Assembly (NCBI GenBank): GCA_022702545.1 | Contig: JAHRBC010000007.1 | Span: forward strand, 310,001-374,000 | DNA: 64,000 bases | From: Phycomyces nitens | Lineage: Eukaryota > Mucoromycota > Mucoromycetes > Mucorales > Phycomycetaceae | Direction of reading: 5' to 3' | In this document: piece after piece, positions 34,916-46,642 of the stretch | Numbering within the stretch: the stretch's first letter is position 1 | Layout: every line of letters starts with the position of its first letter | Made by a program: the position numbers and the translations under genes | Notes under the pieces: generated by a model | Told to the model about the DNA's origin: nothing | The model's input: the letters and a program-made list of their open reading frames with translations, nothing else | Database searches by the model: none

Positions 34916-36046
34916 ATGCCTTCTGTATTCGCACGTACCTTTGCGGCCCTGAACGTGAGCAAACCACCCACAATAGCAGACGATGTTATTCTTCCCGTTG
35001 TCGATATAAAGGTCGCTGAATTTGAGGATGCCAACAGTGACGACAGTAATAGCGAAAGTGACGAGCCTGTCCTCAGATGCATCACCAACACACAACACAT
35101 CTCTACCCCCGAGCTATCTCCAAAGCCTTCTATTTCGATTTTTAAGGCTGCTGAAGAAGGAGATGTGGCAGCGCTTGCTTATTACATTGAACATGCCTCA
35201 CCAAACCCAGCAAATCTTCTCAATACACGAGATCCCGAAACAGACTGCACTCTTCTTCATCTCGTCGTGTCCCATGTCAGTAATCCTCTTACTGCCCTTA
35301 GGTTGCTTTTGTCCAATGGTGCGGACGTGTCTGCTCGCAATGTATACAACGTACAGGCAATCCACATGCTCCTACTCAACTGCCGCTCTCCCTTATCTTC
35401 CCTGACAGTCTTGCTGGAGCACAAGGCTAATCCCAATGCACGCGATGGCGATGGCTGGACACCCCTTCACTATTGTGCCCGGTTCTGTGATCCTTCTCTA
35501 CCAATTCTGCAAGCCTTGGTCGAACGGGGAGGAAATATCAATGCGGTCGATGCCAGCCAAAAGTCGCCTGTGTTTGGTCTACTGGCTCATGGCGATCATG
35601 CCGAAACACTAGACTGGATGATTCACCAGGCCAAGGCCGACCTGACCATCAAGGGAGACTTTTTGGATCCAAAGTCTCGAAAGACTAACAAGGGCTCAAT
35701 TGTCATGCAGGCCGCAAAATATGGACGGCTTGATTGTTTGATGATGTTGATTCATTCACCAGCATCAATGCAGATGCTTCGTAGCATTCTAGATCGCCAA
35801 GAGCTAACGTACTGCATTCAACTTGTACAGGATCAGATCCATTCAAGAGATTCTAGTGTTAAACATGGTCGACTGGAAACAGTGATGGAGACTTTGCAGT
35901 CATTGTTGCATTCCCTCGAATGTGATCCTGATTCTACCATCAAACCTCCTCAATCTCTCTTGTTTGCTGATAATGAGACAAAGAAACCTCGAAAGCAAAA
36001 GGCGTTTCTAAAGCGTATGAGCAATATTTTCAAGCCAAAAAAGTAA
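34916..36046 (+). CDS. Ankyrin-repeat protein
   Basis: An intronless frame of 376 aa. Ankyrin repeats occupy about residues 77-260: SIFKAAEEGDVAALAYYIEH, then TLLHLVVSHVSNPLTALRLL, LSNGADVSARNVYNVQAIHM, HKANPNARDGDGWTPLHYCA and VERGGNINAVDASQKSPVFG. These are partly degenerate, but the TPLH and GADV/N signatures are clear. The N terminus is acidic and Ser-rich (DDSNSESDEP), and the C terminus is basic (PRKQKAFLKRMSNIFKPKK), possibly a membrane- or nucleus-directing tail. Such proteins mediate protein contacts; no catalytic domain is attached and the partner cannot be inferred. Confidence 0.88.
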   Translation: MPSVFARTFAALNVSKPPTIADDVILPVVDIKVAEFEDANSDDSNSESDEPVLRCITNTQHISTPELSPKPSISIFKAAEEGDVAALAYYIEHASPNPANLLNTRDPETDCTLLHLVVSHVSNPLTALRLLLSNGADVSARNVYNVQAIHMLLLNCRSPLSSLTVLLEHKANPNARDGDGWTPLHYCARFCDPSLPILQALVERGGNINAVDASQKSPVFGLLAHGDHAETLDWMIHQAKADLTIKGDFLDPKSRKTNKGSIVMQAAKYGRLDCLMMLIHSPASMQMLRSILDRQELTYCIQLVQDQIHSRDSSVKHGRLETVMETLQSLLHSLECDPDSTIKPPQSLLFADNETKKPRKQKAFLKRMSNIFKPKK

Positions 36047-36118
36047 CAAGAACTTGATTTCCTGTGCAAGGCTTGTCTTGTATATTCCATCCTTACTCTC
36101 TAGTTTATAATGCCTTTT

Positions 36119-36150
<32 letters not shown>

Positions 36151-36226
36151 ATTATTTGTTATCCTGTAATTTTCTTTGTGTGTATAAGAGCAAATAGACG
36201 CATGTTAAAAAAAATCACTCTGTGCT

Positions 36227-38335
36227 TTACGGTGATGAGGGACGCATTGGGCCAGAAAGTGTATAGGCAATGGTATGAGAGTAGGTGGGTGTGATTTTAT
36301 ATTTGCCCACAGAATCCTGCCATGCCAGCCCACGAAGCAGTGGCTCAAGAGGAACAGGTGGATCATCACTAGTCAAATAGGCCTTTTTGGCAAGGTATTC
36401 AATCGCTTTTTTGGGTCTGACCTCACCAAATGTTGCGGTAGGGTGCTGACGGATATTTTCCAGCAAGTCTCGCCAGTCTGACGGACCATAGTATGGTATC
36501 AGGCAAATGGCAGTTATTTGAGCAGTTATCTCACTAGTATGAGGTGCTCATGGGTGATAAAAAGAGTCAGCAAGAAACAAGACTAAGAAAAAAGTCTTCT
36601 TGAAAATGACTGGCCTACCTTTGTGCCATCGAACGCTAAAGCCGTTTTGCACAATACGGTGGTCGGTTATTATATTGAACGTCGTTTCTGATTCTGAATT
36701 GTCATTTACTCTGATCTGTTTCTTGTAGCTCATAAGGCTCAACATGGTTTGGTAGTGTGAATCATATTCACTAAAAGGTCATTTAATGAGCTTGGATCCA
36801 AACCCACATTTAATCTTTAATGATAAAAAGCATCACAAACCTTTGTATTATAGTCAAAGGCGTCTCGAGAACAATATCACAATCAAGTTTCCAACTATTC
36901 ATTAGCTTGGAAAATTCATTGATGGATTGAGCTCTATTGTACATGGAAACAATACGATACAAATCAGCTGCCATTCACAACTCGTTGCTAATAAAAACAG
37001 GTTACCTCTTGATATCAATTATCCCAATTTGCTCGACACATTTTCCAAAGTGAAGCATCTCATAAAGCACATAGACTGAAAGCGATTGGCTTCTCAGCTG
37101 TGGACTGCTAAATAGCGCAATCGTGGACTGTGCAGTTGGCTCTGCGGGTGTGCAATAGTCCTCCATTGATCTTCGATGAAAATGTTTTCTTCTGTATTTT
37201 CCAAGCCGATACTTTGATTTCAGTCTTTCATAATCCACTTTTACTGTCATTTCATGATTAGCTGTATGGGTAGGGTGCGTTTGTGCTGGTTTAAAGATTT
37301 CTGATTGAAGATTGTCAGCACTATGGTGTCGTGGAACGCTGGCAGTGGGTGGTATTGGTCGGGAAGAAATATGACTGGGGTTTCTCAAGATTGATTCATT
37401 AGAAAGGTCCAAGGACCTTGCCCGGGGAACCTCCCATCTACTATAATCCATGTTCGAGGAATTTCTGCTGTCTCCATCGTCATTTGACGCAGTAAAAGAT
37501 ACATTTGGTCGCTTCTTATTTCGGCTATCCAGAATACCCGAGACTCGTTTGACGGGCATACGTGAAGATCCGCCTTTTTCAGAAGATGTTTGTCGTTTTT
37601 TGGGAGTAATGGGGTTACTGGGTGGAGTTGAAATAATATTCTTGTCATTTGTCCCACGATCCACACGATCATTAGATCTATCAGAGTTGATATCAATGTC
37701 CCACACGTCCAAACCTTGGAGTTCTTCAAAGAAAGATGGAGAATGTTCCAAAGTTTGTTTACTGCTGCTTGTTGAGGGCAACTCTATATGGTAAGGGGCC
37801 CAATGCACAGACTCGGAAGATCCTGTAGTAGATTCTAGCTCATATACTTCATCTTCTTCTGCAGAACTAAGCATAGTGAATTCCCAAGGGCTTGCTTTTT
37901 CTTCGTGATTAGAGTTATCAGTATAATCAGAGTCAGAATCAGAGCCAGGGTCAGGTACAGAGATGGAAGCACTGTCGTTTACTTCTTGGGCTGGAAAATA
38001 GAATAGTTTTTTTTTAAAAAAAAACTAGTTAATAACTTTGATGAATATATGCGTATATAGTTGCTTTTACTTGTAGGCAGGTCTTTTAAGCTAGGTTCTC
38101 TCTCAGAAATCCTATTCCAAAATAAAAATAGTTTTTAGATAAACACTCGGCTCAATTCTAGTCTTCTTACACTGAGGAAGCATTGCTCTCTGATGAGCTT
38201 AGTCTTATTCCAACGTATATCTTGTTGAGTAAGCTTTCCATAAGATTGATAATGGATTGTCGATTGTGAAATACAACGGCAGTCTTGTTTGGCTCAATAT
38301 TGACTTGAAATAAATCATAATAAACTCGCACGAGT

Positions 38336-38366
<31 letters not shown>

Positions 38367-39841
38367 GATAGAAACTTACCATCATACTGGTCTGGTCGAA
38401 CTTTGATATCGATATACATAAAAGGTGTTTTATTCTTTTCACCTGTCCACTTGTATCAGTCTATTGTACTAAACATTATTTACTATACTAATTGATTTAT
38501 ATACCATGTCCATGTTTCAATGTTTCATTGAATCTTGTTCGGACCAAAGCTACTAAATCACTCAATTCTGACTTTACGTGTTTAATTGGTCTCGAATTGC
38601 AATAGATAAAAACCCTATCGCCTTTGTATATCAATTTGGGATCTATAAAAAATACGGATTAATCTGTCAAAACCGTGCCCAGCAGCTTATATGTTTGACT
38701 CGCCTGCATTGGGTACAGGAAGTAGGCATTGGAGAGTAAGAGGTACTTCGTCTGTATTGGTGATTGTGTGATTCCTAACCATATCACTCAAACCGACACC
38801 ATAAACCAAAGTAATATTATCAAGGATATTCTTTGCGGCTGGTTTTATCCAGTGCTTTTTACGTGACATGTTTGAATTGTTGAATGATAGAAACGAAAAT
38901 CGGATATTTGGACGAGAAAGCGCCATGAATATCATCCAGTCTAGAATCTTTTTTACATTGACAGTGCTATTGTCTTGAGCAATCTAACAGATTGATATAT
39001 ATATACAACAAAATATGATGGTTTAGCCACTGGGTGTAGCACTTGGCGTATCCTTTTTTCTATACCTGTTTTCGCACGGGTATTCTGGAAAGTGGTTGAT
39101 TGACTACCACTATAGTCCCAGTATTGGAGATTGTAGAAGACGCAACGTCTCTAAAGACAAGCCAAAAATGAATAAATATTCATTGGATTGTGATTTTAAT
39201 ATTACTTTATGATATCGCCATTACTATTGCATGTATAACATCTTGCTATACTATCGCCCTTTGCTTTCGTAGTAATATCGACAGTATCGGCTGTAGCACA
39301 TATGGAATGGAGTGCCTCTCCTATTATACATCATCTCTTTAAGACCTATTTTTCGTGTTTTAAACAATGGGACCCAATGTATACGCGTTTGAAATCCACG
39401 CAAAATTTTGTACACGCTTGCCTTTAAATCCAAAAGTTCTGATATCATTAATATCTTCAAAGCAACTAATCTTTGAAGTCCAATGACATTTTGTCATATG
39501 CAATCGGTCCTCTTCGAGGATACCAGAACCATTATCTTTGACCTAAAGAAGAATTTCAGATGTAGTCAAAAAACTAAATGTACATCTTTTTTCTGTTTTG
39601 CCTGTATTTGCTCAATTCCGTGTTGAGATAATTGAACGTCGATGGATTGAGCATTAGCATCGATTGAATTCCTATTTTATTCCAATTACACTAGATTAAT
39701 ATTTTTCTATAGTGGACAGAATATCCTTGTAAACATCTAAAGTTATACGCACTCGACTAACTCTTTTACAATGGCACCCAAATCGACAATAATTTGGCCT
39801 GCATCAAGAGACCGAATAGTTTCTTTATCCAAGGCGTGCAT
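36227..39841 (-). CDS. MutL homologue, PMS1/MLH2 type
   Basis: A mismatch-repair GHKL ATPase, expected to pair with MLH1. Fourteen exons: 39841-39753, 39671-39602, 39542-39422, 39320-39206, 39150-39066, 38983-38704, 38642-38505, 38442-38380, 38303-38171, 38111-38071, 37990-37006, 36933-36841, 36770-36619 and 36546-36227; 894 aa with every phase consistent. ATPase motifs: KELVENSIDANA (I), VKDNGSGI (II), FGFKGEALHSIC (III) and the GTIVV...RIPVRKQ block (IV). FIYCNSRPIK and VRPDQYDVNIEPNK are further MutL blocks. The middle (exon 11) is a long polar linker. The C-terminal part contains EVRPKKAIEYLAKKA, similar to human PMS1, and lacks the DQHAxxERxxYE endonuclease motif of PMS2/Mlh3 types. Introns 2, 3 and 6 must start with GC. 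The assignment to the PMS1/MLH2 branch is inference. Confidence 0.93.
38004..38027. repeat. Perfect 24-nt palindrome inside a MutL intron
   Basis: TAG, nine T, nine A, CTA: a perfect palindrome within intron 10 of the MutL gene. Similar but less perfect T-tract/A-tract junctions occur between genes elsewhere in the window. Confidence 0.7.
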
Positions 39842-41949
39842 CTTTACACACTAAAGCTGTAAATAACAGATAGAAATAGAAAAAGGAATAAAGAGAGAGA
39901 TAGAGAAAAGACTATGGAGTAATTGTTAAATGCCAAAACTTTGGATCGCTTTGTTAAAAGTGATTGGATAAAAAGATGTTTCTAATTTTTTAATACATCC
40001 ACAAATTTATTTTTCTGGTAGAGATGTTTGCTTTAAAGAATATAATCAAATATTTGGAACCATATCACATTTTTTAAACGTGTATTATATCTGTAGCAGA
40101 TTGATTGTTCTTTTATGATTCATTCGAGGATTCAAAACTAAACATGAAACATATTAACCTAGAAAGTTCCTGAAAAGCTTTGTATTTGTCTAATTTTTAG
40201 CCTTTGCAAAAACAAAATCTACTGATATTGACCATTTAATCTACCATTTTTTATGGTCAAATGCCATAAAAAAAAAAGGCCATAGTATTTTTACTGTAAC
40301 GAGTGACTTGTTGAGTTTCTTGTATATCATGGGAGTATCAATAGGTATTGTTTGGTATAGGTTGATTAATTATCGCATACATTGTTGATGTCTTTACGAT
40401 TGGGTCTATCATTTTTAATAGAGATAAAGCCACAAGCACTTTCTCAGCCACGACTTGTTTAATGCCTGGAAATTAGAGTCGATAATGTCTAGAACCAACC
40501 AAGATTGCTACTTTTTTTTGTAAATTATAAAATGAAAAAAAAACTTGTTTTTCCAGTAGATTTATTATATTAAATAAATCCAGAAAAACGGACTAAGATG
40601 CAGAGTATATTTCTTTTGTTTTTTGTATCTCGAGAGAGAATAAAATTTATAAATCTTTATTGCAAAAAATTCAATGTTTTTCAATCTGATTTTCGATACT
40701 CGAGGCATTAGTTAATTTGTTCTATATATGTTTAAAAGAGGGCTCGAGATAGAGATACTGAATTTTTCAATTGTAAACAGCTTTGATCTTAAAGAACCAG
40801 TAAAGTATATATGTCTATAGCATTCATTTGAGAAAGAAAGAAAAACAATCGATTTACTTTGTAAAATTAATTCCAATTGATGTAAAATGAACATGTAAAC
40901 TAATGACTGTAGATCGCGGTAAATGTCTTATTTTGCTATAATATTTATCATTATTACTTGTTGCAAAGTACAGGGAGTCTATATTTTTTCTGAATAAAGA
41001 AAGAGTTTAATGTACTGTAGTATTGTCCTATTTTTTCTTTTTTTGAAAAAGCATCTCTTGTTTGATAAGTAATTTAGAGATAACATATCGAGAAGAATAA
41101 GCGAGGTTCGGCGCAAAGTACTGTGTCTTTTTGGGGGAATATACAAGCAAGATAGTATACAGATAGCTAATATCTGTAATACTACAAAACTGCTGGCTAT
41201 AAATCGTGCCGTAATATCCTTGTAGACACATTAGTTCTTGATTTTTACAAGGCATATAATCACTTGCCTAAATGTCTCCTGGGAAAAATTGTTGCTCCTG
41301 AAGAATTGGCTGTGTGTACATCGTGTAAAGTGCCAAGAATCCTTTGTGACCTTGAGCTTACTGGATAATGCAAAGTCTGGTCTGAAAAATGCAATAATAT
41401 TTCTAAAAACAGAAGATTATTTACTTGAAAAAGATAAAAGATTTCTAAACAGAGTGGGTTTTTTTGAAAGACAGAGTATTAATTATCAGTGCCTAGTAAC
41501 ATTACTTTTTGGAAATATTGGACTTTTATGGGCAATATATTAGAGTTACTCAAGCCAATCCTGGGTAGTCCCGATATCACGTATCTTGAATTTTTATTCA
41601 CATAATTTAATTTGTCCCAAGCCTTCAAGATACCAAGAGATAATATAGGAATCGCACTGTAGTTTCATAAAAAGTTATCCATGTGGTCCATAATTTCACT
41701 CTCTGATAGGCCCAAATGGTGACATGGAAAGTACAAGATCATTTAAGTATACCCATTAGTTATGCAAATATACATTTACATATCAGTCGCATGTCAGGGC
41801 CAATAGGACCACATTTGTCGATACACTGCCACATATCAAACTCTTGATCTTTCATCTAATTGCAACACGGAAGCGCATTGGTTGCTAAACATATCGATTA
41901 TTCCCCTTTTTAATTCAAGAAATCTACTATCAAAAGTCATAAAAGTTTG
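39842..41949. other. Intergenic, no recognised gene
   Basis: About 2.1 kb, AT-rich, upstream of both the MutL and RNase genes, which diverge here. A plus-strand frame at 41238-41543 (101 codons) has a Leu/Lys-rich composition and no domain I can name; it may be decayed mobile DNA or chance. Confidence 0.45.
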
Positions 41950-41957
41950 TATATAAA
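41950..41957 (+). promoter_or_regulatory. TATA box of the RNase T2 gene
   Basis: TATATAAA lies 43 nt before the ATG at 42001, followed by a short A-rich leader. It fits the expected strong promoter of a secreted nuclease. Confidence 0.5.
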
Positions 41958-42000
41958 CCCTGTGAATCTTGGGCTGCAAAAAAAAGAACTATACTCAACA

Positions 42001-42955
42001 ATGAAGCTTCTCGCCACTGCCACCAGTCTCTTTGCTCTCTCTTCTCTGGTATCCGCCAGCCCTCTTTTGAGAGCTAGAGCCGACACTTGCTCTCGTATGT
42101 GTATCTATTTGCTCAATTGGAACCTGTAGACTGACATTTTGCTATCTAGTCACTGCCCTGTCTTGCAGCACTTCTGCCGCTAGTGACTCTTGCTGTTCGC
42201 CTACTTATGGTCTTCTTGTCCTTGTCCAGCAGGTGTGTAGTTTATTATGAACGAAATGAACCAATAAACTTACCAAATGGTGCTTATAGTGGTTGACTGG
42301 CTATGGACCAACTGATGAGTTTACTCTCCATGGACTCTGGCCTGATACCTGCTCTGGTGCTCAGACATCTAGCAGTGGTTGTGACTCTTCTCGCGCCTAC
42401 TCTAATGTTGGCTCCATTGTAGAGAGCGGTAACTCTGATCTCTTTGACCAGATGAGCACATACTGGCCTTCTTATACCGGAGATGACAGTACCTTCTGGA
42501 CTCACGAGTGGGACAAGCACGGTAAATTTCACTCTCTCTCTCTCTCTCTTTTTACATATATAAAAGAAAAAGCATGTTATTGACATATTTTACACTTGAA
42601 AATAGGAACCTGTGTTACTACCTTGGACCCTGCCTGCTTTGGTGATTCTTACACCAAGTATCAGGATATGTACACTTACTTTGCCAAGGTTCTTGAGCTC
42701 CGTTCTACCTACAACCTCCACGATATTCTCGCAGATGCTGGAATCACTCCTGGTGGATCGTACAAGGCCACTGCCATGATTGCTGCCATCAAGAAAAGCA
42801 CTGGATTCACTCCCAGAATTACCTGCACAAGTGGTACCTTGAATGAAATCTGGCTTTACTTCAATGTCAAGGGTGCAAGCACCTATGTACCTGTCGCAGC
42901 CGTCAGCTCTTCCACTTGCTCTGGAACCGTTAAATACCCTGCCAAGACCGTCTAA
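42001..42955 (+). CDS. Secreted ribonuclease T2 (RNase Rh-like)
   Basis: Cuts single-stranded RNA via 2',3'-cyclic phosphates; secreted or vacuolar, used for nutrient scavenging. Four exons, 42001-42094, 42150-42232, 42290-42521 and 42606-42955; 252 aa. A clear signal peptide, MKLLATATSLFALSSLVSA, is followed by a short propeptide with LRARA. Both active-site segments are present: CAS I FTLHGLWPD and CAS II THEWDKHGTC, each with its catalytic histidine, plus the Lys and Glu of CAS II. At least ten cysteines suggest four or five disulphides. The spacing QQWLTGYGPTDEFTLHGLWP matches base-nonspecific fungal RNase T2 enzymes such as Rhizopus RNase Rh. The last exon ends in a short threonine/valine tail with no anchor. 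Confidence 0.96.
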
Positions 42956-44717
42956 AATACAGTCTTACGACTATACCATTTATTAACTTATTAACTTGAT
43001 TCTTTTTTTTTGTAAAAATAAATGAATTAACAAGCAAACAAATAAATAAATACGTTTTATTAATTATTCTAAAAGAACTGCTTGTTTGCTAAACTAAATG
43101 TGCTCTTAAAGGCAGTATGGCCTTGAAAAAATAATCAATCTGTTATTTTCACTTTATTTTTGAGTTGCTTGAAGATTATGATGGCAGCATGTTCTGGTGT
43201 CACATAGACAGGGAGACGCCAACGTTAAAAATACTTTTTTTTTGGTTGGTTGGTTGGTTGGTTGGTTGGTTGGTTGGTATAATTTGACACTGATAATTAC
43301 TTATCAGCTAGATTGTTTATATGTTTTGCCTACATTTCCAATTAAAATAAAATAAAATGGCTGGGGAAATTAGATTTAATTTTTTTTAATAATAGTGAGC
43401 AATTATGTTTTGTAGAGGCGGTTTTGAAATGCAAATTTTCCTGTTTGGTTTTGTCGATCATCAAGATTAAACCAAGTTTTTTCTTTGGTGGTGGTGGCCT
43501 TTAATGTGGTATACTTTTTGTTCATAAAAAAAAAACTTGGAGATAAAGAGATTAATTAAAAAATAAAATGTGAATGTGAATGCGAATGTGAATATTAAAC
43601 TATAAAAAATTGAAAACAGTATTCTTAGGGACACACTATTTTGTGGGCATTTATTATATATATATATATTACAAGCCCTCCCACAACCCCGCATTCATAT
43701 GTCAATAATTCTAGGTATTGTACATTGTAAATATCCCTAGAACAGACGACATTTTAATGCCAAAACCTCAATTAAGTTATGCCATGGTCTTGGTTTGTTC
43801 TCAAGGTCATTTATCAAGTGTGTAATGAAAAGAACAAAATAGTTCAAACGGCCGGCGTATCAACGGCGTATCAACATGGAAATGGAAGCAAGACTGCTTG
43901 TGGGACATACTTCTTCTTCTTGTGCGATCCAAAGTCTGATCCGTTGCTACACAAAGTCACTTTTTGGGGAAACTCGGTTTCATGTGTAATCCTGGAGAAC
44001 TGATAGGTAAACTTGATTATATTCGCGAATGCAAGGTAAAAGTATACATGAAATACCGGATTTAATTCCAGAAAGTCTAGATACACCTGGATTTTCTGAA
44101 TATTTTAGTGTTAAAATCCAAGGCCTTTTTTTGTTTTTTGATCGTATGATTCACACAATGACATTGGTAGTGACATATTCTCTCTTTAGTGTGTATTGAT
44201 CTGGATTGCTGTATACTGTACTAGTCTCCTGAGTTTCTTAAAATATTCCAAGCACCCAATTTAAACATTGCTAGTAAGCAATTATGTATATTCGCACCAC
44301 GCCATGTAAAATCCTCGTCTAATGCTTAGGTGGCTGTTAATACTAAATGTTTAGCCGCTCATTACAGCCCCAGTTTTTGGAATGACACTTCTCTCAAGAT
44401 ATTTGATCGGCATTTCTTGATATATGGCAGGGTGAGAAATTATATGTTCAAATGATTCTTACTTTGGTCAGCCCATGTTCATGGGAAAAGACAAGTAAAT
44501 GGAAAATTTAAGGGGAGAGCGTGTGTATATTTTTTTGTATTTTATATTTATATACATATTTATTTATTTTTGGCTCGGAATTTGCAGGAACAAGTTTTTT
44601 TTTCTTTTATTTCTGCGGGAGTCGGATAGGCCTATAAAGTGGATAAATTTTTCCATTAATTTTCTTGTTATTTTATTCTATTTTATTTTTAATATTCTTT
44701 GATCCACATTTATCATT
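42956..44717. other. Intergenic, no recognised gene
   Basis: AT-rich, with a (TTGG)n microsatellite and an (AT)n tract at about 43654-43669. A 74-codon frame at 43779-44003 has no recognised domain. Confidence 0.5.
43242..43278 (+). repeat. (TTGG)n microsatellite
   Basis: About nine perfect copies of TTGG directly after a T-tract, 290 nt downstream of the RNase stop. It is likely length-variable between strains. Confidence 0.9.
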
Positions 44718-45266
44718 ATGCCACTTCATCTTCAATCAGAACCTGCACATTTATTTAGACCTACTCCTTCTCAGGATTACCATTACCCTCATATATACAC
44801 CGGATCCTGTCCATATTGCTCTTCAACCACTGCCGAATACACCTATGGAGAAGATGGCTGCCCTGCTTCTTGTGGACAGCGCCTAGATGCCACAGCCCTC
44901 TCTAGATTTGATGATGACTATGGTTACAATGCTTTTTCAATGACAATTCCCACCCAACGGCCCTTCCAATATAACTACCTCCTGAATTTATTCACTGCGC
45001 CTGACATGAAAGCCTATCTGGCCCAAACTTCTTTTACAGAGGATGTGTATGGCCTCCCACTCCACCTTCAACGGCTGATTAGCGAGGCCAAAGAGGAAGT
45101 CGTCTTGGTCCAGACGACCGAGCAGACCAGCCTGGCCCTTGACAGACTGGAGCTTGTCCGCAAATATATCTGGATGCAATCAGACGGAGATGTCGCATCC
45201 CTCATAATGGCACTTGTTCAACTGGTGAGTGATGAAGACGACCTTGGACATATGCTTGATCAATAA
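44718..45266 (+). CDS. Hypothetical protein with Cys pairs, 182 aa
   Basis: One ATG-initiated frame with normal, GC-richer coding composition against very AT-rich flanks. The N-terminal half has GSCPYCSSTTAEYTYGEDGC and PASCG, that is, C-x2-C then C-x3-C, a possible metal site. The C-terminal half is helical and acidic, with LPLHLQRLISEAKEEVVLVQ and ending DEDDLGHMLDQ. No signal peptide or membrane segment is present. I recognise no family. A GTGAGT inside the last codons (45223-45228) could be a splice donor, so the true C terminus might differ. Confidence 0.6.
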   Translation: MPLHLQSEPAHLFRPTPSQDYHYPHIYTGSCPYCSSTTAEYTYGEDGCPASCGQRLDATALSRFDDDYGYNAFSMTIPTQRPFQYNYLLNLFTAPDMKAYLAQTSFTEDVYGLPLHLQRLISEAKEEVVLVQTTEQTSLALDRLELVRKYIWMQSDGDVASLIMALVQLVSDEDDLGHMLDQ

Positions 45267-45785
45267 TACATCCCCACCACCATCACTACCATCACTACCA
45301 CTACTACAATTCCCACACACACACACATACTGCATCATTTCATATTATCTTTCTTTCTTTTTTAAAAAAAACAAACAAACTCATCAATAAATACGCACAA
45401 TGTACATTTGGACACTCAATAAGAGGTTATACACAATCACCAATATCAGCCAAAAAGAGAATCGTTTTTGTTTGTAATATCCAAGCATCCAAAAACATAA
45501 ATATCTTCCAAGAATTCTTTGGCTGGCTGGCTCTCCGAATAAAACAACTCTAGAATTAGACGAGGTTGTTTTACAATAGAAACATTGGGATATTTTGAAA
45601 GCAAACATTATCCCATCTGTCAGAAATGATTAGATAGAGTATATATACTAGAGTTAAAATATAATCCTTATATATATATAATCACCGTTATATTTTATTT
45701 AGTTTAATGTTATTCACAAGCTTTCCCCCACCCCTGGAGGAGACCTGGATTTCGTGTGCTCATGCGTAGCAGCCATTTATTTAGG
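45267..45785. other. Spacer between convergent genes
   Basis: It contains short CA and ACC repeats, a T-tract/A-tract junction near 45355-45371 and AT-rich sequence. No gene was seen. Confidence 0.5.
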
Positions 45786-46642
45786 TTACCGTTTCTTTCC
45801 AGATTTCCCCAAGATACGTGAATTGAATGCATTGGCTGTATCGGTAGCCAACTGTTGCCAGCTAATCTGCGTAACTAGCGATGTGCTTTCTCCAGTGATT
45901 GGGTCAATGATTGGTTCTGGGTTGGCTATCCAATCCTCTAGTGCTTCTGCATTCCATAGATTGGCCTTGTAAAACATGTCCAGAAAACTACCAACAACTG
46001 GGATCAGACCGAGCATGAAATCTAAAACAAAAGTTTTAGCAGTGATGGGTGTCAAGCCAGATTACTTGCCAATAAACACGTTGAGAAGCATGCGCAAGAG
46101 AAGCCACAGAGGTATGCCAAATTGCGTGGACAGGTATACTAGAATATTCAAGTTTAATAAACTAGTCGATACTATTGATGTCATTCATTTACCTTGGTAC
46201 ATTGCCAAGGCTGAACCCAAGAAGCCTCCAATAAAAGGAATAAGGCTCTATGTCAAAAATTAGACTCTTATCGTTCTCTTTACTTTCATACCAAAAAGGG
46301 GTCGAGACCCAGCGGGACAGGCGAGCCAGGAACCGCATTATCTAGCCAGGTTGCAATCTGTTTGACATTTTTGAGCTTCCTGGTCTTTTGCTCTTTGCTC
46401 AGTGGCTGGTGTGGTGTGGTATAGTGTAGGTATGGATAGCTGATTTCGATAGCGGTGATCTTTGCAGAGCCTTTGAGCCGTATCTGCTCGACCTTTTCAT
46501 TGACGCCCATGTATTTGTAGGCCATGTTCTTCATCATTTTTGAGAGAGTAATAGAGTGATTGGGGAGGTTGGAAAGAGAGATAGGGTTGCAAGAAATCAT
46601 TGTAGATTTTTGTAGGTTTATCAGTGTATTTTCATGCGTCAT
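45786..46642 (-). CDS. DUF4112 small membrane protein
   Basis: Four exons, 46642-46292, 46247-46193, 46138-46070 and 46021-45786; 236 aa. After an N-terminal polar region the DUF4112 pattern is complete: VKQIATWLDNAVPGSPVPLG (with LDPFL), SLIPFIGGFLGSALAMYQ, PLWLLLRMLLNVFIDFMLG, LIPVVGSFLDMFYKANLWN. The two IP-x-x-G membrane hairpins and the K-A-N-x-x-N end are typical of the family, found in fungi and bacteria; its biochemical role is unknown. Intron 3 (46069-46022, 48 nt) needs a GC donor: only G|GCAAGT gives NVFIDFMLG, while the nearby GT would break the frame. The start could also be a later ATG (residues 15 or 36). Confidence 0.88.

Noticed and set aside
39420..39421. A sequencing error or frameshift in MutL motif III
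   Set aside because: The break is better explained by a GC-AG intron: removing 39421-39321 restores GFKGEAL exactly, and similar introns occur elsewhere in the gene.
41238..41543. A 101-codon plus-strand frame as a gene
   Set aside because: Lys/Leu/Phe-rich composition of AT-rich DNA, no domain, no supporting signals.
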